Below, piece by piece: positions 35,771 to 43,854 of a stretch of 45,615 nt of DNA. This stretch comes from Citricoccus zhacaiensis (GTDB lineage Bacteria > Actinomycetota > Actinomycetes > Actinomycetales > Micrococcaceae). Each line of letters opens with the position of its first letter. Position 1 is the first letter of the stretch. Position numbers and translations under genes: made by a program. The notes beneath the pieces were generated by a model. The model made no database searches and had not been told where the DNA came from. It worked only from the letters and a program-made list of their open reading frames with translations. Location: the NCBI RefSeq assembly GCF_014645315.1, contig NZ_BMLQ01000012.1, positions 1 through 45,615 on the forward strand, read 5' to 3'.

Positions 35771-36769
35771 ATGCGCGCAGTGATCGTGGCAGCCAAGGGC
35801 GCCGAGGCAGAGGTCAAAGAGGTGATGGAGGACCAGCTGCTGGTCGGCGTCGGAGAATCCGGCACCGTGGAACTGGACGTGCTCTACTCCAGTTACAACT
35901 ACAAGGACGGCATGGCCATCGACGGCGGCGGCCGGGGCATCCTGCAGAGCTTCCCGATCATCCCGGGGATCGACATCGTCGGCACGGTGACCGGTTCCGA
36001 GGACCCGGACTGGTCAACCGGGGACACCGTGGTGCTCAACGGGGACGGCATCGGCGAGTCCCTCCACGGCGGCTTCGCCACCCGGGCCCGAGTCCGGCCG
36101 GACGCCCTCGTGAAGCTGCCCGAGTCATTGAGCCCGGAGCGCGCTGCGGCCATCGGCACCGCGGGCTTCACCGCCATGATCTCCGTCCTGCAGCTGGAGG
36201 ACGCGGGCGTGACCACGGAGTCCGGTGACGTGCTGGTGACCGGCGCCGCAGGCGGGGTCGGCTCGGTGGCAGTGTCCCTGCTGGCCGGCCGCGGCTACCG
36301 CGTGGTGGCCTCCACCGGACGCGTCGAGGAGGAAGGCGACTACCTCCGCGGCCTCGGCGCCGCCGACCTGATCGACCGCCACGAACTCTCCGACGAGCTG
36401 GGCAAGCCCGTGCAGTCCGAGCGGTGGGCCGGGGCCATCGACGTCGCCGGCAGCACCACCCTGGCCAATGTCCTCGCGCAGACACAGTACGGCGGCACGG
36501 TCTCCGCGTGCGGCCTCGCCCAGGGGATGGACCTCCCCACGTCCGTCGCACCCTTCATCCTGCGCGGCGTCACCCTCACCGGCGCGAACTCGGTCAAGGC
36601 CCCGCGGGAACTGCGGCAACGGGCGTGGAATGCGCTGGCGTCAGAGTTGGACCTGGAGAAGCTGGACGAGATGACCACGACGATCGGCCTGGCGGACACC
36701 ATCCCCTACGCGGAGCGGATCCTGGCCGGACGCACCCGCGGGCGCACCGTCGTCGACGTCAACGCCTGA
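35771..36769 (+). CDS. AcuI/YhdH-family quinone oxidoreductase (acrylyl-CoA reductase type)
   Basis: 332 residues, zinc-free MDR. N-terminal GroES-like domain with VLYSSYNYKDGMAIDG (the S-NYKD motif typical of YhdH/AcuI), IIPGIDIVGTV, and NADPH-binding VLVTGAAGGVGSVAVSLLAGRGYRVVASTGR (about 152-182, GxxGGVG). AcuI reduces acryloyl-CoA to propionyl-CoA with NADPH. Whether this copy does so is unknown; no DMSP or propionate genes are adjacent. Excellent AGGAGGACGC ribosome site. Monocistronic, bounded by strong hairpins on both sides. Confidence 0.85.
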   Translation: MRAVIVAAKGAEAEVKEVMEDQLLVGVGESGTVELDVLYSSYNYKDGMAIDGGGRGILQSFPIIPGIDIVGTVTGSEDPDWSTGDTVVLNGDGIGESLHGGFATRARVRPDALVKLPESLSPERAAAIGTAGFTAMISVLQLEDAGVTTESGDVLVTGAAGGVGSVAVSLLAGRGYRVVASTGRVEEEGDYLRGLGAADLIDRHELSDELGKPVQSERWAGAIDVAGSTTLANVLAQTQYGGTVSACGLAQGMDLPTSVAPFILRGVTLTGANSVKAPRELRQRAWNALASELDLEKLDEMTTTIGLADTIPYAERILAGRTRGRTVVDVNA

Positions 36770-36779
36770 CCGCCCTCTG

Positions 36780-36821
36780 CACTTTCAGGGCAGAAAACTA
36801 GTGATCTCTGCCCTGAAAGTG
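36780..36821. terminator. Bidirectional terminator, 15-bp stem
   Basis: CACTTTCAGGGCAGA and its exact complement with a 12-base loop between two converging genes. Confidence 0.8.
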
Positions 36822-36855
36822 GTGCCCGGGCTGTGTCTCCTGCGGGAGTCAGCCG

Positions 36856-38022
36856 TCAGCGGAGTCCGCGGAAGAACTCCGTGATCTCCTGCGCCAGGGC
36901 CGCGGGCTGCTCGAGGGCGGCGAAGTGCCCACCGCGGTCCATCTGCGTCCAGCGGCGGATATCCGTGAAGTGACGGGCGGCCAGGCTGCGCGGCGGCACG
37001 CGGATCTCGGCAGGGAAGGCCGCATAGCCGGTGGGCACATCCACGGTGGCGCCGCCGCTCAAAGGCCCGATGCCCTGGACCTGCCCGTGGTACGGCCAGA
37101 ACGAGGACGCGATGGCACCGGTGAACCAGTACAGGGCGATGTCCGCCAGCATCCGGTCCCGGTCCACGGCTTCGAACACGTCACCGCCGTGGTCCGTCCA
37201 CCCGTGGAACTTCTCCCCGATCCAGGCCGCCAGCCCGGCCGGGCTGTCCATCAGGGCGGCCGCGAGGGTCTGCGGCTTGGTGCCCTGGATCTGGGTGTAG
37301 GCACCCTCCTGCCGGCGCCACTCCGCCTGCTGTTCCAGGTAGCGCCGTTCCTCCTCCGTGGTCTCCTCGGTGGGGGCCGCGCCGGGCAGACCGACCAGGA
37401 AGTTCAGGTGGATTCCGGTGAGTCGCTCCGGGTGGCGGACGGCGAGGCTGGTCGCGATGTGCGCGCCCCAATCCCCGCCCTGGGCGGCGAACGTGCGGTA
37501 GCCGAGGACATCCGTCATCAGTTCGGCGAAGAGATCGGCCATCTCCGGAATGGCGAGCCGGGCCTGATCGGGCCGAAAGGACGGCCCGTAGCCGGGCAGG
37601 GAGGGCGCCACCACGGTGAACGCATCGGCCGGGTCTCCCCCGAAGCGGGCCGGATCGGTGAGCCGCGGGATGAGGTCGAGGAACTCGAACACCGAGCCGG
37701 GCCAGCCGTGGCTGAGCAGCAGCGGCACGGGCGCGGGTCCCTGGCCCGGGACATGGAGGAAGTGCAGTGGAATCCCCCGCAACTCGCTGCGGAACTGCGG
37801 GAAGGAGTTCAACTCCGCCTCCTGGGCCCGCCAGTCGAACCGGTCCCGCCAGTAGCCGACCAGCTCGGCCAGCCAGTCGACGTCGGCCCCGTGGGCCCAG
37901 GCCTCTCCCGGCGCCCGGTCCGGCAGACGGGTGGTGGCCAAGCGCCGGGCGAGATTCTCAAGGTCAACGTCGGCGATGTGCAGTTCGAAGGGCACGGGTT
38001 GGCGGGGATCGACCGTTGTCAT
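36856..38022 (-). CDS. Epoxide hydrolase (microsomal type, EHN domain)
   Basis: 388 residues. N-terminal EHN domain (VPFELHIADVDLENLARRLATTRLPD ... DWLAELVGYWRDRFDWRAQEAELNSFPQF) followed by an alpha/beta hydrolase: oxyanion segment HGWPGS (105-110), nucleophile D184 in QGGDWGAH, LHFLHVPG, a Tyr-containing cap, and the catalytic His in MDRGGHFAALEQP (about 366). Hydrolyses epoxides to diols; the natural substrate is unknown. Start MTTVDPRQPV is where the EHN domain begins; a 46-residue upstream extension is Arg-rich and overlaps the VOC promoter. Divergent from the VOC gene. Confidence 0.9.
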   Translation of the reverse strand: MTTVDPRQPVPFELHIADVDLENLARRLATTRLPDRAPGEAWAHGADVDWLAELVGYWRDRFDWRAQEAELNSFPQFRSELRGIPLHFLHVPGQGPAPVPLLLSHGWPGSVFEFLDLIPRLTDPARFGGDPADAFTVVAPSLPGYGPSFRPDQARLAIPEMADLFAELMTDVLGYRTFAAQGGDWGAHIATSLAVRHPERLTGIHLNFLVGLPGAAPTEETTEEERRYLEQQAEWRRQEGAYTQIQGTKPQTLAAALMDSPAGLAAWIGEKFHGWTDHGGDVFEAVDRDRMLADIALYWFTGAIASSFWPYHGQVQGIGPLSGGATVDVPTGYAAFPAEIRVPPRSLAARHFTDIRRWTQMDRGGHFAALEQPAALAQEITEFFRGLR

Positions 38023-38141
38023 GGCCCCATTGTGGCGCACGGCACGTCTGGGCGCGAGGCCCCCTGGAGTGCCCGGGGTGCGGCGGATGGACGGCGGATG
38101 GACGGCGCACCCAGTCATCGACGACAGCCTGCCAGTGTCCC

Positions 38142-38147
38142 TACGAT
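38142..38147 (+). promoter_or_regulatory. TACGAT -10 box of VOC gene
   Basis: TANNNT hexamer six bases before the ATG, no ribosome site. Confidence 0.45.
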
Positions 38148-38153
38148 GGGCCG

Positions 38154-38550
38154 ATGGCACCCACCCACCACACCATCGACTACGTCGAGCTCGCCGCCCC
38201 GGACCTGGAGAGGGCCAAGGCCTTCTACGGCGAGGCCTTCGGCTGGGCCTTCAACGACTACGGCCCTGATTACGCGGGCATCCAGGCGGCGAACGGTGAT
38301 GGTGAGGTCGGCGGACTGAACCCCCACGCGGTTGCTGGATCCGGGATGCCGCTGGTCATCATCTACTCGGACGACCTCGACGCGACCGTGGAGGCGGTGC
38401 GCTCGGCCGGCGGACAGATCACCCAGGAACCCTACGAGTTCCCCGGCGGCCGGCGGTTCCACTTCACCGATCCCGGCGGCAACGAGCTGGCGGCCTGGTC
38501 CACCTCCTGCTCCTGCCCGGTCACAGCCGGGTCTGTACCATGCACGAGTG
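38154..38550 (+). CDS. VOC-family (glyoxalase/bleomycin-resistance-like) protein, no stop codon at expected end
   Basis: Domain about residues 1-120: HTIDYVELAAPDLERAKAFYGEAFGW, a central GGLN, VIIYSDDLDATVEAVRSAGGQITQEPYEFPGGRRFHFTDPGGNELAAWS. Relatives end within a few codons of this AAWS, but here the frame stays open, leaving no stop until 40193, eight bases after the stop of the next gene read in another frame. The 3' coordinate given is therefore the start of the neighbouring gene, not a stop. A lost stop through an indel, an assembly error, or real out-of-frame overlap are all possible. A TANNNT box six bases before ATG suggests a leaderless message. Enzyme activity unknown. Confidence 0.65.
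38536..38541 (+). promoter_or_regulatory. TACCAT -10 box of DHA2 pump gene
   Basis: TANNNT hexamer six bases before the GTG start; it lies inside the VOC 3' region. Confidence 0.45.
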
Positions 38551-40185
38551 CCACCTTCAGAGCCGCGGACCAGTGCCGCCAGCAACCCGCCGTCCGCGTC
38601 CTCGGCTTCCCCGGCCTCCCCTCAGGCCAACCACCCGGAGGCCGCCTCCCCGGCCGTGAACCCGCGGCTCCTCGTCGCGGTGCTCGCGGCCACCGGCATC
38701 GTGGTGTCCCTGGCGCAGACGCTCGTGGTGCCGATCCTCGGCGATCTGCCCGTCATCTTCGGCACGGACGTCGCCACCGCCTCCTGGGTGATCACCGTGA
38801 CCCTGCTCGTGGGCGCCGTGAGCACGCCGGTGATGGGCCGGCTGGCGGACCTGTACGGCAAGAAGCGGATGATGCTGGTGGCGGTCACCCCCTTCATCAT
38901 CGGGTCCATCGTCTGCGCCCTCGCCACCGACGTGGTGGTGATGATCCTCGGCCGCGGACTCCAGGGCCTGGGCACCGGTATGATCCCGCTGGGCATCTCC
39001 CTGATCCACGACGTGCTGTCCAAGGAGAAGGCCGGTTCGGCCATCGCCCTGATGAGCTCCTCCATGGGCATCGGCGGCGCCCTCGGCATCCCGGTGGCCG
39101 CGGCCATCGCCCAGTTCGCCAGTTGGCGCGTGCTCTTCTGGGCGACGGCGGCCATTGCCGTGGCCACGGCCGTCGCCATTGCCCTGATCGTCCCCGCGCT
39201 CCGCCCGTCGGCCCGTCCCGTCATGGCCGACGGTCCCAGCGCAGCCGGCACTGCGGGCGGCGCTGCAGGCCAGCCCCTGCCGGCAACCCCTGGCGGCAAA
39301 CCCGTCGGCTTCGACGTGGTCGGCGCGATCGGCCTGGCCATCGGACTGACGGCCCTGCTGCTGGGGATCTCCAAGGGTGCCGAATGGGGCTGGGGCAGCG
39401 TCCTGACGTTGGGCAGCGTGGGGGTGGCCGTCGTCGTGCTCGTGGCCTGGGGTGCCTACGAATGGCGCCGGCCGGGTCCGCTGGTGGACCTGCGCACCAC
39501 GCTGCGGCCCGTGGTGCTGCTGACGAATCTGGCCTCGGTGCTGTTCGGCTTCAGCATGTACGCGATGAACCTGATCATCCCGCAGGTGATGCAGTTGCCC
39601 GTGGACCTCGGGTACGGACTGGGCCAGACGATGATCCAGATGGGCCTGTGGATGGCTCCCATGGGTCTGGGCATGATGGCCGTCTCCGGGCTCGGCGCGC
39701 GGATCAGCTACCGCAGGGGTCCGAAGCTCACCCTCACGCTGGCCGGCGTCATCATCGCCGCGGGCTACGGCGCCACCGCCCTCATCCTCGCGACCCTCGG
39801 CAGCCGTGCCCCGGGGCCCGCCGACGGGGCGACGATCCTGTGGACACTGGTGCTGCTGTGCGGCGCCGGAGCCCTGGTCGGTTGCGGCATCGGCTTCGCC
39901 TACGGCGCCATGCCCGCCCTGATCATGAGCGCCGTGCCAGCCACGGAGAAGGCCTCGGCGAACGGGCTCAACGCGCTGATGCGCTCGCTGGGCACCACCA
40001 TCTCCGCCGCGGTCATCGGCGCCCTGCTCGGAGCCCTGTCCCAGCAGGTCGGCGGCATCCCGGTGCCCACCCAGACCGGGTTCCTGGTGGCCCTGCTGTG
40101 CGGCGCCGGGGCAGCGTTGGTGGCGGCCGGCGTCGCGGTGATGATCCCGGCGAAGAGGCCGGAACGGGGCCAACCTTCCGCCTGA
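38548..40185 (+). CDS. DHA2-family MFS multidrug efflux pump
   Basis: 545 residues, 14 predicted helices, EmrB/QacA type. N-terminal ~35 residues are Ser/Ala/Pro-rich, then VNPRLLVAVLAATGIVVSLAQTLVVPIL, WVITVTLLVGAVSTPVMGRLADLYGKKRMM (loop 2-3 motif A), FIIGSIVCALATDVVVMILGRGLQGLGTGMIPLGISLIHDV (motif B), and SSMGIGGALGIPVAAAIAQFASWRVLFWATAAIA (motif C, GxxxGPxxGG-like). Drug/proton antiporters or metabolite exporters; substrate unknown. GTG start chosen by its TANNNT box and by where the hydrophilic leader begins. Its frame is also open upstream through the VOC domain, so a +1 ribosomal shift in the VOC gene would create a VOC-pump fusion. Confidence 0.85.
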   Translation: MPPSEPRTSAASNPPSASSASPASPQANHPEAASPAVNPRLLVAVLAATGIVVSLAQTLVVPILGDLPVIFGTDVATASWVITVTLLVGAVSTPVMGRLADLYGKKRMMLVAVTPFIIGSIVCALATDVVVMILGRGLQGLGTGMIPLGISLIHDVLSKEKAGSAIALMSSSMGIGGALGIPVAAAIAQFASWRVLFWATAAIAVATAVAIALIVPALRPSARPVMADGPSAAGTAGGAAGQPLPATPGGKPVGFDVVGAIGLAIGLTALLLGISKGAEWGWGSVLTLGSVGVAVVVLVAWGAYEWRRPGPLVDLRTTLRPVVLLTNLASVLFGFSMYAMNLIIPQVMQLPVDLGYGLGQTMIQMGLWMAPMGLGMMAVSGLGARISYRRGPKLTLTLAGVIIAAGYGATALILATLGSRAPGPADGATILWTLVLLCGAGALVGCGIGFAYGAMPALIMSAVPATEKASANGLNALMRSLGTTISAAVIGALLGALSQQVGGIPVPTQTGFLVALLCGAGAALVAAGVAVMIPAKRPERGQPSA

Positions 40186-40359
40186 CGGTGTGATCCTTGA
40201 CACACTCACGGCGCTGGATCCACGATATGGCCACAGTCCGTCGGCGCTCCCCTCGCCCTGGTGATCCATCCTCGCTGTTCTCGATGGGTTCCGTGGCGGG
40301 CGAATCGCGGGTCCTCCCGCACGGCACCGCCGGAAGCCATCACTCGGGGAGGAATCATC

Positions 40360-42573
40360 ATGTCCAGAGTCAAGAACGGGGTGCGGCGACTTGCCTGCAC
40401 CGTGGCGGCGGTATCCATGGTGGCGGTGGGCCTCTCGGCTCCAGCCCAGGCCACCGGACCGGCGGGCCCGGCCGACGTGGGAACGGGCGGTGCTGACCAC
40501 TGCTCCGCCCTCGCCGGGCTGGAGATCGACGCCGAGCAGATCGGGGTGCCCACCTCGGGCGCCGTCGTCAACAGTGCCGAACACGTCTCGGACGAGACGG
40601 ACGGGACCTACTGCAAGGTGATCGGCAAGACCCTGCCGGTCGATCCGGAGGCTCCGGGGGTGACGTTCCAGGTGAACCTCCCGGACGGCTGGAACGGGAA
40701 GTCCCTGCAGTTCGGTGGAGGTGCATTCAACGGCACGCTCGTCACCGGAACCGGACACCACAACCTGCAGCCGCAGGACCTCGAGACCCCGCTGGCCCAG
40801 GGCTACACGACCCTCGGATCCGACGGCGGCCACGAGTCGGACGCTGGCTTCGATGCCGAGTTCGCCCTCAAGGAAGAGTCGCTGAAGGACTACGGCCTGT
40901 ACTCCATCAAGAAGGCCCATGACGTCTCCGAGATCCTCATGGACACCTACTACGGCCAGGAGTCCGAGTACGCCTACTTCATCGGTGGCTCCCAGGGTGG
41001 CCACGAGGCCCTGGACGCCGCGGCCCGGTACCCGGACGACTACGAGGGCGTGGTGGCCAACTACCCGGCCTACAACGTCATGATGCTGCACCTGTCCTCC
41101 CTGAACGCTGGCCGGGCCATGTATGCCGAGGGCGGTGAGGCCTGGCTCAGCCCGGAGGACACGAAACTGCTGACGGACACCGTCTACGAGGTGTGTGACA
41201 CGGTCGAACTCGACGGCGCCGTGGACGGCATCATCTCCAACGTGGCCGGCTGCAATGAGGTCCTGACCATCGATGCGGTCGAGCAGCTGCTGGGCTGTGA
41301 GAGTGGTGCCACCGAGGAGGATGCCTGCCTGACCCCGGAGCAGATCGCCGCCATCGATACGGTCCACTCGAGCTATGTTCCTGGCGTCGAGATCGCCGGG
41401 CAGACCGAGGCCAGGCGCTGGCCGATCCTGGAGGGCGCCCTCTGGCAGGCCTCGAACTTCGGCGCCGAGCCGCAGCCGTCCAATCCGCTCTCCGGCAGTG
41501 AGGGACTGCTCTACAGCGTCGGTGCCACCAACGTGAAGTACCTGATCACCCAGGACCCGGAGTACGACGCCATGGAGTTCGACCCCACGGAATGGGAGGA
41601 GCGGATCCAGGAGCTGGCGTCCATCACGGACGTCTCCAATGTGAGCCTGGAGCCCTTCTTCGACCGCGGCGGCAAGCTGCTGATGACCCACGGCACCGCG
41701 GACGACTTCATCAGCCCGCACAACTCGGACGCCTACTGGGAGCAGCAGCTCGAGAGCTTCGGCGAGGAGCTCGCGGACAGCGCCCGGTACTACAAGGTCC
41801 CGGGACTCGGCCACGGCTTCGGGCCGTTCAACGCCACGTGGGACGGGCTGGGTGTGCTCGCCGGCTGGGTGGAAGACGGCACGGCGCCCGGCACCCTGAC
41901 CGCCGAGGACGCCAATGAGGGAACGGACCGGACCCGGCCGATGTGCGAGTACCCGGCCTGGCCCCAGTACCAGGGCACCGGCTCCGAGGACTCGGCCGAT
42001 TCCTTCGAGTGCGTGACCACGGAGACGGTGGCCGACTTCACCGACAACGAGCCGGACTCCTCGTACTACGCCCCGGTGCGGTGGCTGCAGTTGGCGGGGA
42101 TCACCCAGGGCTATGCCGACGGCTCCTTCGGCAAGTACCGGGACATCAGCCGCGGCGAGTCCGTGGCCTTCCTCCAGCGGCACCTCGCTCCGGATGCCGA
42201 GCCGGGCGACACCACGTTCACGGATGTACCGGAGGGCTCCACCTTCTTCACCCCGATCAGCTGGGCAGCCGGCGAGGAGATCACCCTCGGGTATGCCGAC
42301 GGGCAGTTCAGGCCCGGCCAGTCCGTGACCCGCGGCGAGTTCGCCTCCTTCCTCTACCGTGCCGTGGACCCGGCACACCAGGGCCCGGAGGAGAGCGAGT
42401 TCACGGACGTGGACACCACCGATACCCACTACGAGGCCATCACGTGGATGGCGTCCGAGGGCATCTCGCAGGGCTACCGTGACGGTTCCTACAAGCCGCA
42501 CCAGCACATCACCCGCGCCGAGACCGCCACCCTGCTCTACCGATACGAGTACCTGGTGGCCGACCGAGGGTGA
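40360..42573 (+). CDS. Secreted tannase/feruloyl-esterase with three SLH domains
   Basis: 737 residues. Sec signal peptide with cleavage after AQA (residue 31). Tannase/feruloyl-esterase domain follows (about 45-520): nucleophile Ser211 in GGSQGGHEALDAA, GVVANYPAYN, Asp near 448 in HGTADDFISPHNS and His485 in GLGHGFGPF, plus CEYPAWPQY at its end with cysteines. Tannase-family enzymes cleave ester bonds of gallate, ferulate or related aromatics. About 558-735 carry three SLH repeats (DFTDNEPDSSYYAPVRWL..., TFTDVPEGSTFFTPISWA..., EFTDVDTTDTHYEAITWM...), which bind cell-wall polymers, so the enzyme should be displayed on the cell surface. Ribosome site GGGAGGAA. Monocistronic, followed by a terminator. 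Ester substrate unproven. Confidence 0.85.
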   Translation: MSRVKNGVRRLACTVAAVSMVAVGLSAPAQATGPAGPADVGTGGADHCSALAGLEIDAEQIGVPTSGAVVNSAEHVSDETDGTYCKVIGKTLPVDPEAPGVTFQVNLPDGWNGKSLQFGGGAFNGTLVTGTGHHNLQPQDLETPLAQGYTTLGSDGGHESDAGFDAEFALKEESLKDYGLYSIKKAHDVSEILMDTYYGQESEYAYFIGGSQGGHEALDAAARYPDDYEGVVANYPAYNVMMLHLSSLNAGRAMYAEGGEAWLSPEDTKLLTDTVYEVCDTVELDGAVDGIISNVAGCNEVLTIDAVEQLLGCESGATEEDACLTPEQIAAIDTVHSSYVPGVEIAGQTEARRWPILEGALWQASNFGAEPQPSNPLSGSEGLLYSVGATNVKYLITQDPEYDAMEFDPTEWEERIQELASITDVSNVSLEPFFDRGGKLLMTHGTADDFISPHNSDAYWEQQLESFGEELADSARYYKVPGLGHGFGPFNATWDGLGVLAGWVEDGTAPGTLTAEDANEGTDRTRPMCEYPAWPQYQGTGSEDSADSFECVTTETVADFTDNEPDSSYYAPVRWLQLAGITQGYADGSFGKYRDISRGESVAFLQRHLAPDAEPGDTTFTDVPEGSTFFTPISWAAGEEITLGYADGQFRPGQSVTRGEFASFLYRAVDPAHQGPEESEFTDVDTTDTHYEAITWMASEGISQGYRDGSYKPHQHITRAETATLLYRYEYLVADRG

Positions 42574-42584
42574 TCCTCTCCCCT

Positions 42585-42623
42585 CCTGCCCAGCCACAGG
42601 GATGTTCACTGCGGCTGGGCAGG
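42585..42623 (+). terminator. Terminator hairpin (repeat element copy 2)
   Basis: CCTGCCCAGCC and GGCTGGGCAGG, perfect 11-base stem, 17-base loop, starting 12 bases past the tannase stop. Its left half matches the 33374 hairpin region. Confidence 0.75.
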
Positions 42624-42806
42624 ATTGCGGGGGGCCGGATGAGCAGGGGCACTGGCGTCACACAGCTCCACGTTGCGTCCGGAAAGCGCAGTCGGGGCCG
42701 CCGCTAGCCGGTGAACTATCCTGTATGTCGGCGTATGACGGCAAGAGCGCGCACAAAAACTACGCTTTAACCGGTCACCACCCCCTTGACAACAGGAGCA
42801 CCACCC

Positions 42807-43709
42807 ATGACTCGTAACCACACCCGCGCACTCTCCCTCTCCGCCCTAGCCCTGACCGGTGCTCTGGCCCTGACCGCCTGTGGAAGCGGGGAGTCTGATG
42901 CCGAACTGGGCACCGAGGGGAACCCGGTCCAGCTCGGCGTGGTGGGCGCCTCCGAGCCCTACTGGACCACCTTCGAGGAGGCCGTCGAGGCCGAGGGCAT
43001 CCAGCTCGACATCGTGGACTTCACCGAGTACACGCAGCCGAACCCGGCCCTGTCCGAGGGCGAGCTGGACATCAACCAGTTCCAGCACATCCAGTACCTG
43101 GCGGACTACAACGTCTCCGCCGGGGATGACATCCAGCCGATCGGCGCCACCGCCATCTACCCCATGGGCCTGTACTCCGAGAAGTACGACTCGGTGGACC
43201 AGATCCAGGAGGGCGAGACGGTGATCGTCCCCAATGACACCGTGAACCAGGCCCGTGGCCTGCTGGTGCTGCAGTCGGCGGGGCTGATCACGCTGCAGGA
43301 CGGCGGCAACGCCTCCTCTACCCCGGAGGACATCATCGAGGAGGAGTCCAAGGTCGAGGTCTCCGCCCTGGACGCCGCCGTGACCGTGACCTCCCTGCCG
43401 GACGTCGCCGCCGCCATCGTCAACAACGACTTCATGGGGGACGCCGGCCTGACCCCCGAGGACGCCATCGCCCAGGACGACCCCGAGGATCCGGCCGCCC
43501 TGCCCTACGTCAACATCTTCGCCACGAAGGCCGAGGACAAGGACAACGAGGTGCTGAACAAGCTGGTGGAGATCTACCAGACCAACCAGGACGTGCTGGA
43601 CGGCGCCCAGGAGTCGGCCGGCGGCTCCGCGGTATTCCTGCAGACCCCGGCGGCGGAGCTGCAGGAGTCGCTCACGACCACCGAGGAAGCCCTCAGCAAC
43701 GCGGGCTGA
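42807..43709 (+). CDS. metQ: MetQ/NlpA-family substrate-binding lipoprotein
   Basis: 300 residues. Lipobox LTAC (Cys near 26) after a hydrophobic signal. NlpA (PF03180-like) domain: VQLGVVGASEPYWTTFEEAVEAEGIQLDIVDFTEYTQPNPALSEGELDINQFQHIQYLADYN, with FTEYTQPNPAL and D-NQFQH typical of MetQ, then VIVPNDTVNQARGLLVLQSAGLI. Members bind methionine (or its isomers and related compounds) for import. ATG preceded by ACAGGAGC. First of three transporter genes but separated from metN by a strong hairpin. The 180-base upstream region has no SAM riboswitch that I can recognise. Confidence 0.85.
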   Translation: MTRNHTRALSLSALALTGALALTACGSGESDAELGTEGNPVQLGVVGASEPYWTTFEEAVEAEGIQLDIVDFTEYTQPNPALSEGELDINQFQHIQYLADYNVSAGDDIQPIGATAIYPMGLYSEKYDSVDQIQEGETVIVPNDTVNQARGLLVLQSAGLITLQDGGNASSTPEDIIEEESKVEVSALDAAVTVTSLPDVAAAIVNNDFMGDAGLTPEDAIAQDDPEDPAALPYVNIFATKAEDKDNEVLNKLVEIYQTNQDVLDGAQESAGGSAVFLQTPAAELQESLTTTEEALSNAG

Positions 43710-43723
43710 CCCCCGGCAACCGG

Positions 43724-43774
43724 GCCCGACGCCGGCCGGCACCTCCCGCTGAGAGGCGCCGGCCGGCGTCGGGC
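43724..43774 (+). terminator. 17-bp stem hairpin between metQ and metN
   Basis: GCCCGACGCCGGCCGGC and its exact complement, 17-base loop. Expected to reduce readthrough from metQ into metNI, giving more binding protein than membrane components. Confidence 0.75.
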
Positions 43775-43854
43775 ATGGTGGGCCTCTTCTGTCCGCACAG
43801 GAGGGACCCGGACAGTAGGTGCCCGAACCGAAGGAAATGCAGGACAATCACCCC

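Noticed and set aside
38557-42609. 1350-residue open frame on the minus strand across the pump and tannase genes
   Set aside because: Antisense to two clear genes, His/Gly/Arg-rich and without any domain; an artefact of high GC codon usage.
42624-42806. SAM riboswitch ahead of metQ
   Set aside because: I looked for SAM-I and SAM-IV core sequences and found no convincing match; a covariance-model scan would settle it.
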